From positions 1 through 32,581 of the forward strand of contig LJHW01000055.1 in assembly GCA_001295865.1 (NCBI GenBank): 32,581 nucleotides of DNA. The letters run 5' to 3'. The notes beneath the pieces were generated by a model that saw only the letters and a list, made by a program, of their open reading frames with translations, had not been told where the DNA came from and did no database searches. This DNA is from a beta proteobacterium AAP65. GTDB lineage: Bacteria; Pseudomonadota; Gammaproteobacteria; Burkholderiales; Burkholderiaceae_C. The first letter of the stretch is position 1, and the number at the start of each line of letters is the position of its first letter. This document shows positions 8,311-16,001 of this stretch, piece after piece. The position numbers were made by a program, and so were the translations under genes.

Positions 8311-9201
8311 TCACCCAGCCTTGAACAAGCCGTTCGGACGCCACAGCAATATCAGCGCCATCAACACGTAGACCAGCACGCCAGCGGCCTGCGGCACAAG
8401 CACCTTGCCAAAGGTGTCCACCACACCAATGAGCAGCGCCGCGGCCAGCGCGCCCTTGATGCTGCCGATGCCGCCGATCACCACCACCACGAAACACACG
8501 ATGAGCACGCTGTTGCCCATGCCCGGGTAGACGCTGCTCACCGGCGCGGCCACCATGCCCGCCAGCACCGCGATGGCCACACCCGCCGCGAACACCACGC
8601 GGTAGAGGAACTGGATGTTCACGCCCAGGCTCTGCACCATCTCGCGCGGGCCGGGCCCGGTGCTGCCAGCGCGGATCATCATGCCCAGCCGCGTGCGCTT
8701 GAACACGAGGAACATGCCCAGGGCCAGCAGCAGGCACACACCGCTGACGAAGAGGCGGTAGACCGGGTAGGTCATGGTGTCGCCCAAGGCGATGCTGGCG
8801 TTCAGCAGCGGCGGGATGGGCACGCCGTGCACGTCGTCGCCCACCAGCAGGCTGCGCACTTCCTCGAACACGAGGATGAGGCCGTAGGTCATCAGCACCT
8901 GCTGCAGGTGTTCACGCTCGTAGAGGTAGCTGAAGAACACCCACTCCAGCACGTAGCCCAGCAGCACCGCCAGCACCAGGCCGATGAGCAGCACGCTGAA
9001 GAAGCCGCCGCCGAAAGCGGCCGCCACCGGCGCGGCCAGCGCATAGGCCATGTAGGCGCCGATCATGTAGAAGCTGCCGTGCGCCAGGTTGATGACGCCC
9101 ATGATCCCGAAGATCAGCGTCAGCCCGCTGGCCACCAGGAAGAGCAGCAGCCCGTACTGCAGTGCGTTGAGGCACTGGATGAGGAAAGTGGCGGTGGTCA
9201 T
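8311..9201 (-). CDS. livH: Branched-chain-type ABC transporter permease LivH
   Basis: Inner-membrane permease of 296 residues with about eight hydrophobic segments. It has the typical LivH opening (NALQYGLLLFLVASGLTLIF), INLAHGSFYMIGAY, and the VVIGGIGSIKGALAAA loop near the C-terminus. ATG 9201 overlaps the stop of the upstream hydrolase gene in ATGA, so translation is probably coupled. No periplasmic binding protein gene (livK-like) sits in this operon, so the substrate-recognition subunit must come from elsewhere. Confidence 0.92.
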   Translation of the reverse strand: MTTATFLIQCLNALQYGLLLFLVASGLTLIFGIMGVINLAHGSFYMIGAYMAYALAAPVAAAFGGGFFSVLLIGLVLAVLLGYVLEWVFFSYLYEREHLQQVLMTYGLILVFEEVRSLLVGDDVHGVPIPPLLNASIALGDTMTYPVYRLFVSGVCLLLALGMFLVFKRTRLGMMIRAGSTGPGPREMVQSLGVNIQFLYRVVFAAGVAIAVLAGMVAAPVSSVYPGMGNSVLIVCFVVVVIGGIGSIKGALAAALLIGVVDTFGKVLVPQAAGVLVYVLMALILLWRPNGLFKAG

Positions 9202-9995
9202 GCGGGCCGGTGTGTTTGCAAGAGGCGGCACACCGCGTCGATGAGCACCTGCGGATGATCGCGGTGCGGGCTGTGGCCGCAATCGGGAATCTCCAGCAGC
9301 TGCGTGTGCGGCACGCGCGGCACGATCTGCCGCACTTGCGCGAGCGTGCCGTACTCGTCATCAACGCCTTGCACCGCCAGCAGCGGTGCGGTGATGGCTG
9401 CGATCTCAGCCTCGATGTTCCAGTTGCGGAAGGCGGGGCTCAGCCAGATGTCGTTCCAGCCGAAGAAGGCCGAGTCGGGGTCATCGTGGTACCTTGCCAG
9501 GCCGGCCTTCAAGTTGCCTTGCAGATAGGCCGTGCGCGCCTGCTCGATGCTGGCTACCGACACGTCTTCCACGAACAAGTGCGGCGCCACCACCACCACG
9601 CCGGCCACCGGGTGGCGCGCGGCGTGCAGCAGCGCGATGCTGCCGCCGTCGCTGTGGCCCAGCAGCCAAGGTGGCGTGACTTGCACGTCCACGCCCAGCG
9701 CCTGCAGCAGCGCGGGCAGCACCTCGTGCGCCTGGCGGTGCATGAAGTCGGGCGCCCAGTGTTCATCGGCCGCGCGCGGCGTGCTGCGGCCGTAACCGGG
9801 GCGTGAATAGACGAGGCCGCGCACACCCGCTGTGGTGCACAGCCGCGACGGGAACTCCTTCCACATTGCCAGCGAGCCCAGGCCTTCGTGTAGGAAGACG
9901 AGCAGCGGTGCATCGGCCTCTTCGACGCCCACCCAGGCGTGTTCGATGCGCACACTGCGGCCGCGCCAGGCGATGTCGACAAAAGCCCCCGTCAT
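9198..9995 (-). CDS. Alpha/beta-hydrolase fold enzyme of the benzoate operon
   Basis: A 265-residue soluble hydrolase. The nucleophile elbow is GHSDGGS with Ser115. The oxyanion-side motif is LHEGLGS (about 35-41), the acid lies in GVDDEYG (D212 or D213), and the histidine is H241 in CGHSPH. The start ATG 9995 overlaps the bclA stop in ATGA and the stop overlaps livH, so it is tightly embedded in the operon. Box gene clusters of Azoarcus and Burkholderia often carry such a gene, sometimes called a lactonase-like protein. A thioesterase or lactone hydrolase that clears dead-end CoA esters or epoxide-derived lactones is a plausible role, but the substrate is not readable from the sequence. Confidence 0.85.
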   Translation of the reverse strand: MTGAFVDIAWRGRSVRIEHAWVGVEEADAPLLVFLHEGLGSLAMWKEFPSRLCTTAGVRGLVYSRPGYGRSTPRAADEHWAPDFMHRQAHEVLPALLQALGVDVQVTPPWLLGHSDGGSIALLHAARHPVAGVVVVAPHLFVEDVSVASIEQARTAYLQGNLKAGLARYHDDPDSAFFGWNDIWLSPAFRNWNIEAEIAAITAPLLAVQGVDDEYGTLAQVRQIVPRVPHTQLLEIPDCGHSPHRDHPQVLIDAVCRLLQTHRPA

Positions 9996-11575
9996 GCAGC
10001 GCCCGTGCCGCGCTGGTGTTCCAGCTCGCGCAGCTTGAAGCGCTGGATCTTGCCGGTGGCCGTCTTGGGCAACTCGGCCACAAACTCCAGCAGCCGCGGG
10101 TACTTGTAGGGCGCCAGGCGTTCCTTGACGAAGGCCTTGAGCTCGTCTTCGCTGGCTTGCTGGCCGTTCTTCAGCACGACAAAGGCCTTGGTCTTGGTCA
10201 GTCCCTCGGCATCGGGCACGCCGATGACCGCGGCCTCCAGCACCGCGGGGTGTTGCACCAGCGTGGCCTCCACCTCGAAGGGGCTCACGTAGATGCCGCT
10301 GACCTTGAGCATGTCGTCGCTGCGGCCGCCGTAGGTGTAGCTGCCGTCGGCGTTGTGGATGTACTTGTCGCCGCTCTTGGTCCACGCGCCCTGGAAGGTC
10401 TCGGCCGTCTTCGTGCGGTTGCCCCAGTACATCAGCGCGGCACTCGGCCCGCGGATGTAAAGGTCGCCCGGCTCACCATCGGCCACGGGCCCGCCATCGT
10501 CGCCGCGCAGTTGCACCTCGTAGCCCGGCACCGGCCAGCCGGTGCTGCCGTAGCGCACGCGCTCGGGCGTGTTGCTGAGGAAGATGTGCAGCATCTCGGT
10601 GCTGCCGATGCCGTCGACGATGTCCACGCCGAAATGGCGCTTGAACTTCTCGCCCAGCTCGGCCGGCAGCGCCTCGCCGGCCGACGACACCAGGCGCAGC
10701 GCCACCTGCTCACGCGCGGGCAACGCGGGGTGGGCCAGCATGCCGGCAAAGCCCGTGGGGGCGCCGTAGAAGACGGTGGGCTTCAGCCCGGCGACCTGGC
10801 CCGTCCAGCGCCTGAAAGTGGCGTCGGGCGTGGGCCGTTCGCCCATCAGCAGCGTGGTGGCGCCCACGCTCAGCGGGAAGCTCAGCGCATTGCCCAAGCC
10901 ATAGGCAAAGAACAGCTTGGCGGCCGAGAAGCACACGTCGCTCTCGCGCAGGCCCAGAACGTCCTGGCCGTAGAGCACGCAGGTCCAGTAGGGGTTGGCG
11001 TGGGTGTGCACCGTGCCCTTGGGCCGGCCGGTGCTGCCCGAGGAATACAGCCAGAAGGCCGGGTCGTCAGGCCCCGTGGCCGCGGGCTCGGCCTGGGGAT
11101 CGGCCGCCTGCACGAAGGCTGAAAAGTCGTGCTCGCCCGCCTGCAGCGGCGCCACCGGGCGCGCCACGATGACCTGCTGCACCTCGTGCCCGCCCTGCTG
11201 CAGCGCCGTTTTCAGCACCGGCAGAAGCGCCCCCGAGACGATGGCAGCCTGCGCGCGGCTGTGCGCCAGCATGTAGGCGTAGTCGTCGGCCGTCAGCAGC
11301 GTGTTCACCGCCACCGGCACCACGCCGGCGTAGAGCGCGCCGAGAAACGCCACCGGCCAGTCGGTGCTGTCGTGCATCAGCAGCAGCACGCGCTCTTCGC
11401 GGCGCAGGCCCAGGGCGCGCAGCGCGGCGGCGGTGCGTCGCACCTGGGCATCGAGCTCGCCATAGCTGAGCGTGGCGAGGTCGTCCACAAAAGCCGCCTT
11501 CGGGGCGCGGCCCGTGTTGAGCTGCAGCAGGTGGCCCGCGAAGTTGAAGCGCGGGCCGGGGGCGGGGTGGCGCAT
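9992..11575 (-). CDS. bclA: Benzoate-CoA ligase
   Basis: ATP-dependent acyl-CoA synthetase of 527 residues (family about 520-530) that converts benzoate, ATP and CoA to benzoyl-CoA, the entry step of the box pathway. Visible motifs are the AMP-binding loop YSSGSTGRPKG, the aromatic-acid pocket region FFAYGLGNAL, GIGSTEMLHIF, the hinge YGGRSDDMLKVSG, and the catalytic lysine in PKTATGKIQRFKL. ATG 11575 has a GGAGA site upstream; the frame is open to 11680, but that would run through the promoter into boxR. It is the first gene of the minus-strand operon, divergent from boxR. A closely related aryl acid such as 2-aminobenzoate cannot be excluded as substrate. Confidence 0.93.
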   Translation of the reverse strand: MRHPAPGPRFNFAGHLLQLNTGRAPKAAFVDDLATLSYGELDAQVRRTAAALRALGLRREERVLLLMHDSTDWPVAFLGALYAGVVPVAVNTLLTADDYAYMLAHSRAQAAIVSGALLPVLKTALQQGGHEVQQVIVARPVAPLQAGEHDFSAFVQAADPQAEPAATGPDDPAFWLYSSGSTGRPKGTVHTHANPYWTCVLYGQDVLGLRESDVCFSAAKLFFAYGLGNALSFPLSVGATTLLMGERPTPDATFRRWTGQVAGLKPTVFYGAPTGFAGMLAHPALPAREQVALRLVSSAGEALPAELGEKFKRHFGVDIVDGIGSTEMLHIFLSNTPERVRYGSTGWPVPGYEVQLRGDDGGPVADGEPGDLYIRGPSAALMYWGNRTKTAETFQGAWTKSGDKYIHNADGSYTYGGRSDDMLKVSGIYVSPFEVEATLVQHPAVLEAAVIGVPDAEGLTKTKAFVVLKNGQQASEDELKAFVKERLAPYKYPRLLEFVAELPKTATGKIQRFKLRELEHQRGTGAA

Positions 11576-11643
11576 GCGGCGTCTCCGTTCACCAGGCGGC
11601 TGTGCACAAGGCTTGCCGGCCTGGGGTAGATGAATTATTGTGC

Positions 11644-11680
11644 GTGCATGCACCCTAAAACCGCTGCGCCGGCATGTCAA
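11644..11680 (-). promoter_or_regulatory. Candidate bclA operon promoter with BoxR operator at the start site
   Basis: On the minus strand a perfect -35 TTGACA (11675-11680) is followed after 17 bp by a weak -10 TAGGGT (11652-11657). The predicted start falls near 11645. A 10-bp perfect palindrome GTGCATGCAC (11644-11653), made of two abutting TGCA units, overlaps the -10 and the start. Another TGCA lies at 11690-11693. TGCA repeats are the known core of BzdR/BoxR operators, so a bound BoxR would block this promoter. The -35 overlaps the first codons of boxR. Confidence 0.5.
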
Positions 11681-12642
11681 GCACTATATTGCATGATTCG
11701 GGTTTGACCCCAGGCTCGGCCGAGGCCGGCGAAGCGGCCGAGACCCCTGAAGCGGCAGAAGCGAAGAACCCTTTCCTCGTGGCCTTGGGCGAGCGCGTGC
11801 GCGCGCTGCGCAGCCGCCGCGGCATGACGCGCAAGGCCGTGGCCTTGGCCGCCAACGTGAGCGAGCGCCACCTCGCCAACCTGGAATACGGCGTGGGCAA
11901 CGCCAGCATCCTGGTGCTGCTGCAGGTGGCGGCGGCGCTGCAGTGCACGCTGGCCGAGCTGACAGGCGATGTCACCACCACCAGCCCCGAATGGCTGCTG
12001 CTGCGCGAACTGCTGGAAGGCCGCGACGAAGCCACGCTGCACCGCGTGCGCGTGGCCGTGGGCGAGCTGCTGGGCACGGGCGGCGCCGCGGCCAAACCCA
12101 GCGGCCGCAGCCCGCGCATCGCTTTGGTGGGCCTGCGCGGCGCGGGCAAGAGCACCCTGGGCCAGATGCTGGCCGACGACCTGGGGGTGGCCTTCGTCGA
12201 ACTCAGCCGCGAGATCGAGAAGTTCGCGGGCTGCAGCATCAACGAGATCCAGTCGCTCTATGGGCAGAACGCTTACCGCCGCTACGAGCGCCGGGCACTG
12301 GAAGAAGCCATCCAGATCCACGCCGAAGCCGTGATCGCCACGCCGGGCGGCATCGTCAGCGACCCCGCCACCTTCAACCTGCTGCTGGCGCACTGCACCA
12401 CCGTGTGGCTGCAGGCCGACCCGGAAGACCACATGAAGCGGGTCATCGCCCAGGGCGACCTGCGCCCCATGGCCGCCAGCAAGGAGGCCATGGAAGATCT
12501 GAAGGGCATCCTGGCCGGGCGGGCCGCCTTCTATTCCAAGGCCGATTTCAAGATCGACACCAGCGCCCAGGCCCTGGAAGGCACCTTCATGCAGTTGCGG
12601 CAGACGGTGCGGGCCGCCTTGCAGCTCGATGGCGGCCCATGA
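11674..12642 (+). CDS. boxR: BoxR-type transcriptional regulator (HTH fused to shikimate-kinase-like domain)
   Basis: A 322-residue regulator of the BzdR/BoxR family. An acidic, Ala/Glu-rich tail (1-32) precedes an XRE-type helix-turn-helix (about 36-97). A linker leads to a shikimate-kinase-like domain (about 147-315) with P-loop GLRGAGKST (153-161) and the TPGGIV strand. In studied relatives the kinase-like domain binds benzoyl-CoA and releases repression of box or bzd genes. The gene sits between the two operons it would control. The ATG at 11674 has no clear ribosome-binding site and overlaps the -35 of the opposite promoter, so a slightly later start (TTG 11689 or 11704) is possible. Confidence 0.92.
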   Translation: MSSTILHDSGLTPGSAEAGEAAETPEAAEAKNPFLVALGERVRALRSRRGMTRKAVALAANVSERHLANLEYGVGNASILVLLQVAAALQCTLAELTGDVTTTSPEWLLLRELLEGRDEATLHRVRVAVGELLGTGGAAAKPSGRSPRIALVGLRGAGKSTLGQMLADDLGVAFVELSREIEKFAGCSINEIQSLYGQNAYRRYERRALEEAIQIHAEAVIATPGGIVSDPATFNLLLAHCTTVWLQADPEDHMKRVIAQGDLRPMAASKEAMEDLKGILAGRAAFYSKADFKIDTSAQALEGTFMQLRQTVRAALQLDGGP

Positions 12643-12660
12643 AGTGCATTAAAGTGCATT
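12641..12660 (+). promoter_or_regulatory. Candidate BoxR operator: tandem 10-bp repeat TGCA-N6-TGCA
   Basis: Two adjacent 10-mers, gaagtgcatt and aaagtgcatt, differ at one base. They place TGCA at 12645-12648 and 12655-12658, one helical turn apart. Known BzdR/BoxR operators consist of direct TGCA repeats. The site begins within the boxR stop codon and ends seven bases before the -35 of the boxC promoter. A further TGCA lies at 12711-12714, just after the predicted start. Confidence 0.65.
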
Positions 12661-12667
12661 TCCCCGC

Positions 12668-12697
12668 TTGACGCTCGGCAGATACACGCAATATCAT
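12668..12697 (+). promoter_or_regulatory. Predicted sigma-70 promoter of the boxC operon
   Basis: The -35 TTGACG (12668-12673) and -10 TATCAT (12692-12697) are separated by 18 bp, each matching five of six consensus bases. Transcription would start near 12704, about 37 nt before the boxC ATG. An upstream in-frame ATG at 12696 overlaps the -10 and so cannot be the translation start. The adjacent TGCA repeats suggest control by BoxR. Confidence 0.6.
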
Positions 12698-12740
12698 GCG
12701 TTCACCGCAGTGCAAGGTTGCGCTGCCCAGGAGACCGCCG

Positions 12741-14396
12741 ATGAGCACGCCCCGCGTCGACTACCAGACCGAGCCCGCCCGCTACCGCCACTGGAAGCTC
12801 AAGTTCGAAGGCCCGGTGGCCACGCTGCTCGCCGACTTCGACGAAAACGGCGGCCTGCGCGAGGGCTACAAGCTCAAGCTCAACAGCTACGACCTGGGCG
12901 TGGACATCGAGCTGAACGACGCCATCCAACGCATCCGCTTCGAGCACCCCGAGGTGCGCACCGTCGTCGTCACCAGCGCCAAGGAACGCGTGTTCTGCAG
13001 CGGCGCCAACATCTTCATGCTGGGCGTCAGCAGCCACGCCTGGAAGGTGAACTTCTGCAAGTTCACCAACGAAACACGCAACGGTCTGGAAGACAGCAGC
13101 GCCCACAGCGGGCTGAAGTTCCTGGCTGCCGTGAACGGCGCCTGCGCCGGCGGCGGTTATGAACTCGCGCTGGCCTGCGACGAGATCATCCTCGTGGACG
13201 ACCGCAGCAGCGCCGTAAGCCTGCCCGAGGTGCCGCTCTTGGGCGTGCTGCCCGGCACCGGCGGCCTGACCCGCGTGACCGACAAGCGCAAGGTGCGCCA
13301 CGACCGCGCCGACATCTTCTGCACCAGCGTGGAAGGCGTGCGCGGCGCCAAGGCGAAAGAGTGGCGCCTTGTGGACGAGATCGCCAAGCCGCAGGTGTTT
13401 GCGCAACGCGTGCAAGAGCGTGCGCTGGAACTGGCCGCACAAAGCGACCGCCCGGCGGATGCGAAGGGCGTGGCGCTGACGCCGCTGAACCGCACGGTGG
13501 AAACCGATGCGCTGCGCTACACGCACGTGACGGTGGGCATCGATCGCGCCAAGCGCACCGCCACCTTCACCGTGAGGGCACCGGCCGGCGCCCAGCCGCA
13601 GACCGTGGCCGAGATCGAAGCCGCCGGCGCCGCCTGGTACCCGCTGGCGATGGCGCGCGAACTCGAAGACGCCGTCCTCTCGATGCGCACCAACGAGCTC
13701 GACATCGGCACCTGGCTCATCAAGACCGAAGGCGACGCTGCCGCGGTGCTGGCGATGGACGCCACCCTGCAGCAGCACGCCGGCCACTGGCTGGTGCGCG
13801 AGACGGTGGGCCTGCTGCGCCGCACCTTCAGCCGCCTGGACGTGAGCAGCCGCAGCCTGTTTGCACTGATCGAGCCCGGCTCGTGTTTCGCCGGCACGCT
13901 GCTGGAACTGGCCCTGGCCTGCGACCGCAGCTACCAGCTGATGCTGCCCGACGACGGAACACGTTCGCCCAATATCACCGTGGGCGAGGCCAACTTCGGC
14001 CGCTACCCCATGGTCACCGGCCAGCACCGCCTGGGCCGCCGCTTCTACGACGAAGCCGAGCCCCTGGCCGCCGTGCGCGCGCAGCTGAACCAGCCGCTGG
14101 ATGCCGACGCCGCCTGTGCCCTGGGCCTGGTGACGGCCAACCCCGACGACATCGACTGGGACGACGAGGTGCGCATCGCCATCGAGGAACGCGTGGCGAT
14201 GAGCCCCGACGCGCTGACGGGCCTGGAAGCCAACCTGCGCTTCAACGGCCCCGAGAACATGTTCACCCGCGTCTTCGGGCGCCTGACGGCCTGGCAGAAC
14301 TGGATCTTCCAGCGCCCCAACGCCGTGGGCGAGAAGGGCGCGCTGAAGGTCTACGGCAAGGGCGAAAAAGCCGCCTTCGACTGGAACCGGGTTTGA
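12741..14396 (+). CDS. boxC: 2,3-epoxybenzoyl-CoA dihydrolase (benzoyl-CoA-dihydrodiol lyase) BoxC
   Basis: A crotonase-family enzyme of 551 residues, the usual BoxC length and about twice a normal enoyl-CoA hydratase. It opens the ring of 2,3-epoxybenzoyl-CoA to 3,4-dehydroadipyl-CoA semialdehyde and formate. The N-terminal crotonase half (about 20-275) shows the oxyanion-hole FCSGANIFML, NGACAGGGYELALACD and SLPEVPLLG with Glu163. The C-terminal half (about 280-540) is a second, diverged crotonase-like region with CFAGTLLELALACD. ATG 12741 has AGGAGA at 12729-12734. It is the first gene of the boxCBA operon, behind a predicted BoxR-controlled promoter. Confidence 0.95.
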   Translation: MSTPRVDYQTEPARYRHWKLKFEGPVATLLADFDENGGLREGYKLKLNSYDLGVDIELNDAIQRIRFEHPEVRTVVVTSAKERVFCSGANIFMLGVSSHAWKVNFCKFTNETRNGLEDSSAHSGLKFLAAVNGACAGGGYELALACDEIILVDDRSSAVSLPEVPLLGVLPGTGGLTRVTDKRKVRHDRADIFCTSVEGVRGAKAKEWRLVDEIAKPQVFAQRVQERALELAAQSDRPADAKGVALTPLNRTVETDALRYTHVTVGIDRAKRTATFTVRAPAGAQPQTVAEIEAAGAAWYPLAMARELEDAVLSMRTNELDIGTWLIKTEGDAAAVLAMDATLQQHAGHWLVRETVGLLRRTFSRLDVSSRSLFALIEPGSCFAGTLLELALACDRSYQLMLPDDGTRSPNITVGEANFGRYPMVTGQHRLGRRFYDEAEPLAAVRAQLNQPLDADAACALGLVTANPDDIDWDDEVRIAIEERVAMSPDALTGLEANLRFNGPENMFTRVFGRLTAWQNWIFQRPNAVGEKGALKVYGKGEKAAFDWNRV

Positions 14397-14414
14397 CGAC
14401 CAGACCACCCCGTA

Positions 14415-14475
14415 GCGCCTGACGGCGCTCCCCTCAAGGGGCGCCGCCAGCGGCCCGGCAAAGCCGGTTCCGCGG
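14415..14475. repeat. Palindrome-rich intergenic element between boxC and boxB
   Basis: The 110-bp boxC-boxB spacer holds a string of short inverted repeats: GCGCC-TGAC-GGCGC (14415-14428), CCCC-TCAA-GGGG (14430-14441), CCGGC-AAA-GCCGG (14455-14467) and CCGCGG (14470-14475). From memory, similar CCCTCAAGGGG / GGCAAAGCCGG strings recur between genes in Burkholderiales, so this may be a dispersed REP-like element. The mRNA would fold strongly here. No T-tract follows any of the stems, so a simple terminator is unlikely. Confidence 0.5.
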
Positions 14476-14506
14476 CGGCCGCTTGACACACCACCAGGAG
14501 ACTTGC

Positions 14507-15934
14507 GTGAGCAGCATCAACTACAGCGAGAAGATCCCCAACAACGTCAACCTGAGCGAAGACCGCACGCTGCAGCGCGCGCTGGAGCAATGGCAGCCCA
14601 ACTTCATCAGCTGGTGGGACGACATGGGGCCGGAAGGCTCCACCGACATGGACGTCTACCTGCGCACGGCCGTCAGCGTGGACCCGCAGGGTTGGGCCAG
14701 CTTCGGCCACGTGAAGATGCGCGACTACCGCTGGGGCATCTTCATGAACCCCGGTGATGCCGAGCGCACCATCCACTTCGGCGACCACAAGGGCGAGAAG
14801 GCCTGGGACAGCGTGCCCGGCGAGCACCGCGCCAACCTGCGCCGCATCATCGTGACGCAGGGCGACACCGAGCCGGCCAGCGTGGAGCAGCAGCGCCACC
14901 TGGGCCTCACGGCGCCGAGCATGTACGACCTGCGCAACCTCTTCCAGATCAACGTGGAAGAAGGCCGCCACCTGTGGGCCATGGTCTACCTGCTGCACAA
15001 GCACTTCGGCCGCGACGGGCGTGAAGAAGCCGAGGCGCTGCTGGAGCGCCGCAGCGGCGACCAGAACAACCCGCGCATCCTGGGTGCCTTCAACGAAGCC
15101 ACGCCCGACTGGCTGAGCTTCTTCATGTTCACCTACTTCACCGACCGCGACGGCAAGTTCCAGCTCTGCGCGCTGGCCGAAAGCGCGTTCGATCCGCTGG
15201 CCCGCACCACGAAGTTCATGCTGACGGAAGAAGCCCACCACATGTTCGTGGGCGAGAGTGGCATCAGCCGCGTCATCCAGCGCACGGCGCAGAAGATGAA
15301 CGAGCTGAAGACCGACGACGTGCAGGTGCTGCGCAACGCCGGTGTGATCGACCTGCCGACCATCCAGCGCTACATCAACTTCCACTTCAGCGTCACCATC
15401 GACCTCTTCGGCGCCGACGAGAGCAGCAACGCCGCCACCTTCTACTCGTCGGGTCTGAAGGGCCGCTTTGAGGAAGGCAAGCGCGTGGACGACCACGTGC
15501 TCAAGGGCCAGACCTACCGCGTGCTGGAAGCCAAGAACGGCCAGCTCGTGGAGAAGGAAGTGCCCATGCTCAACGCCCTGAACGAAGTGCTGCGTGACGA
15601 CTACATCACCGACAGCGTGGCCGGCGTGAACCGCTGGAACAAGGTGCTGGAAAAGGCCGGCATCCCCACGCGCCTGAGCGTGCCGCACAAGGCTTTCCAC
15701 CGCAACATCGGCGCGCTCAAGGGCGTGAAGGTCTCGCCCGATGGCCGCGTGGTGAGCGAGGCCGAGTGGAAGGCCAACGTCGACCACTGGCTGCCCAGCG
15801 GCGGCGACCGGGCCTTCGTGGCCAGCCTGATGGGTCGTGTGGTGGAGCCGGGCCAGTTCGCGAACTGGATCGCGCCACCGGTGATGGGCATCAACCGCCA
15901 GCCTGTGGATTTCGAGTACGTGCGCTTCAACTGA
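14507..15934 (+). CDS. boxB: Benzoyl-CoA 2,3-epoxidase subunit BoxB (diiron oxygenase)
   Basis: The oxygenase component that inserts one oxygen atom of O2 into benzoyl-CoA to form 2,3-epoxybenzoyl-CoA, with electrons from BoxA. It has 475 residues, the standard length. The diiron ligands reported for Azoarcus BoxB all appear with an offset of two: E122, E152-x2-H155, D213 and E242-x2-H245 (in EEGRH and EEAHH). GTG 14507 is chosen because AGGAG lies six bases upstream; an in-frame TTG 24 bases earlier has no ribosome-binding site. It follows boxC after a palindrome-rich spacer and precedes boxA. Confidence 0.96.
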   Translation: MSSINYSEKIPNNVNLSEDRTLQRALEQWQPNFISWWDDMGPEGSTDMDVYLRTAVSVDPQGWASFGHVKMRDYRWGIFMNPGDAERTIHFGDHKGEKAWDSVPGEHRANLRRIIVTQGDTEPASVEQQRHLGLTAPSMYDLRNLFQINVEEGRHLWAMVYLLHKHFGRDGREEAEALLERRSGDQNNPRILGAFNEATPDWLSFFMFTYFTDRDGKFQLCALAESAFDPLARTTKFMLTEEAHHMFVGESGISRVIQRTAQKMNELKTDDVQVLRNAGVIDLPTIQRYINFHFSVTIDLFGADESSNAATFYSSGLKGRFEEGKRVDDHVLKGQTYRVLEAKNGQLVEKEVPMLNALNEVLRDDYITDSVAGVNRWNKVLEKAGIPTRLSVPHKAFHRNIGALKGVKVSPDGRVVSEAEWKANVDHWLPSGGDRAFVASLMGRVVEPGQFANWIAPPVMGINRQPVDFEYVRFN

Positions 15935-15961
15935 GCTGCGTCATCATCGAGCGCGTGCGAC

Positions 15962-15984
15962 AAGGGGCCCACTGGCCCCTTTTT
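15962..15984 (+). terminator. Terminator-like hairpin between boxB and boxA
   Basis: An 8-bp stem AAGGGGCC / GGCCCCTT (15962-15969 and 15974-15981) with a CACT loop is followed directly by T residues, so five T in a row end the structure. It lies 27 bases after the boxB stop and 17 bases before the boxA ATG, just upstream of its AAGGAG site. It could terminate part of the transcripts or stabilise the boxB 3' end, giving more BoxB than BoxA. Confidence 0.6.
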
Positions 15985-16001
15985 GCTGAAGGAGACCCGA
16001 C

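Noticed and set aside
14483..14488. TTGACA as a -35 box for a separate boxB promoter
   Set aside because: No -10-like hexamer lies 16 to 18 bases downstream; that position falls on the ribosome-binding site and start codon of boxB.
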